From Chlamydiales bacterium (lineage in GTDB: Bacteria; Chlamydiota; Chlamydiia; Chlamydiales; Rhabdochlamydiaceae), in the NCBI GenBank assembly GCA_016185065.1, contig JACPOL010000008.1:496001-560000 (forward strand): a DNA stretch of 64,000 nucleotides. Reading direction: 5' to 3'. A model generated the notes under the pieces. It was not told the origin of the DNA. It made no database searches and saw only the letters and a list, made by a program, of their open reading frames with translations. The stretch's first letter is position 1. Every line of letters begins with the position of its first letter. The position numbers were made by a program, and so were the translations under genes. Shown one piece after another: positions 63,652-64,000 of this stretch.

Positions 63652-64000
63652 ATGAAATCACTATTTCTTTCTCTTCTTCTCTTCATTTTCGGAAATTCTA
63701 CCTGTTTTTCCTCCACGTACGAACTCTCAATTGCTGCAATTTTTCGCGACGAGGGGCCCTATCTAAAAGAGTGGATCGAATACCACAAAATGGTCGGTGT
63801 TGAGCACTTCTGGATGTATAACGATTCGAGCAGAGACAACTGGGAAGAGGTACTCAAGCCCTACATTGAAGAGGGGCTTGTCGAAATCATCAACTGGCCG
63901 ATTCCGACTCCCCTCGACTTTATCCACTATCAGCGCATGGCGTATCGCGATGCACTTGGAAGAAGTAGCGGCATTACAACGTGGCTTGCTCTTATCGATA
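63652..64000 (+). CDS. Exported GT92-like glycosyltransferase (N-terminal part)
   Basis: The first 116 codons of a third GT92-like protein, continuing past the right edge. A signal peptide (MKSLFLSLLLFIFGNSTCFS) is followed by LSIAAIFRDEGPYLKEWIEY, GVEHFWMYNDSSRDNWEEVL and TTWLALID, which breaks off just before the DxD position. It is close to the proteins at 27961 and 50208. The start is the only ATG between the AT-rich leader and the signal peptide; no strong ribosome-binding site is seen. It shows that the sugar-enzyme cluster extends beyond the window. Confidence 0.9.
   Translation, partial: MKSLFLSLLLFIFGNSTCFSSTYELSIAAIFRDEGPYLKEWIEYHKMVGVEHFWMYNDSSRDNWEEVLKPYIEEGLVEIINWPIPTPLDFIHYQRMAYRDALGRSSGITTWLALID

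Noticed and set aside
48625..64000. Ordinary cytosolic LPS/capsule biosynthesis locus
   Set aside because: There is no Wzx/Wzy, no ABC exporter, no nucleotide-sugar synthesis gene and no initiating transferase in the window, and almost every protein has a signal peptide.

Overview
The window is from a member of the Chlamydiota, most likely an environmental, amoeba- or protist-associated lineage rather than a Chlamydia species. The first 9 kb (minus strand) carries infA, tRNA-Thr, tuf, tRNA-Trp, secE, nusG, rplK, rplA, rplJ, rplL, rpoB and rpoC, an order that, with the two tRNAs flanking tuf, I recall from Chlamydia. The next block (HEAT-repeat protein, HIT hydrolase, MYG1-like protein, LOG-domain protein) also matches a chlamydial neighbourhood from memory. 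F-box/LRR, HicA-tailed and short-hydrophobic-hairpin proteins fit the effector repertoires of environmental chlamydiae. These assignments come from reading the proteins, not from a search.

Layout. 1-9.1 kb: translation and transcription operon. 9.1-13.8 kb: SufE, an Inc-like membrane protein, then HEAT/HIT/MYG1. 14.0-18.8 kb: two overlapping genes for ~800-residue proteins with the same 22-residue leader and a C-terminal HicA-like RNase fold, transcribed from a clear sigma-70-type promoter. 18.8-28 kb: LOG protein, BON/DUF1207 outer-membrane candidate, a CAU tRNA, an SDR/photolyase pair, and a PII-like/S9 peptidase pair. 28-43.4 kb: accessory genes, including a GT92 enzyme, two FkbM methyltransferases, MgtA, a dienelactone-hydrolase-like protein without its nucleophile, a two-domain multicopper oxidase, an F-box/LRR protein with a c-Myc-like nuclear-localisation motif, an exostosin-like enzyme, and an M48 protease with a degenerate second copy of its domain. 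43.6-46.6 kb: three tandem paralogues with a strictly conserved N-terminal module. 46.6-48.5 kb: small membrane proteins and a GNAT. 48.6-64 kb: a dense cluster of sugar-active enzymes.

The most striking system is this last cluster plus its outliers at 28, 30 and 38 kb. It includes GT92, GT25, GT10, GT2-TPR-propeller and exostosin-like proteins, sugar and FkbM-type methyltransferases, DUF1796 proteins and GH130-like propellers. Nearly all of them start with a classical Sec signal peptide. Bacterial nucleotide-sugar glycosyltransferases are normally cytosolic, because activated donors are absent from the periplasm. A whole export-tagged glycosylation and methylation kit suggests modification of host or inclusion-lumen glycans, or an unusual envelope glycosylation outside the inner membrane. 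The gene set is expanded by tandem duplication (three GT25, three DUF1796, three GT92, two unknown 'EFGV' proteins). It also shows decay: an exostosin gene tail, a one-base frameshift in a propeller gene, and a GT92 with a broken DxD motif.

Non-coding structure is also prominent. There are four large compound inverted repeats with unrelated sequences and similar architecture (outer stem of 29-36 bp or more, loop of about 50-60 nt holding inner hairpins). A 117-nt direct repeat occurs twice, 23 kb apart, with a compensatory base-pair change in its main hairpin.
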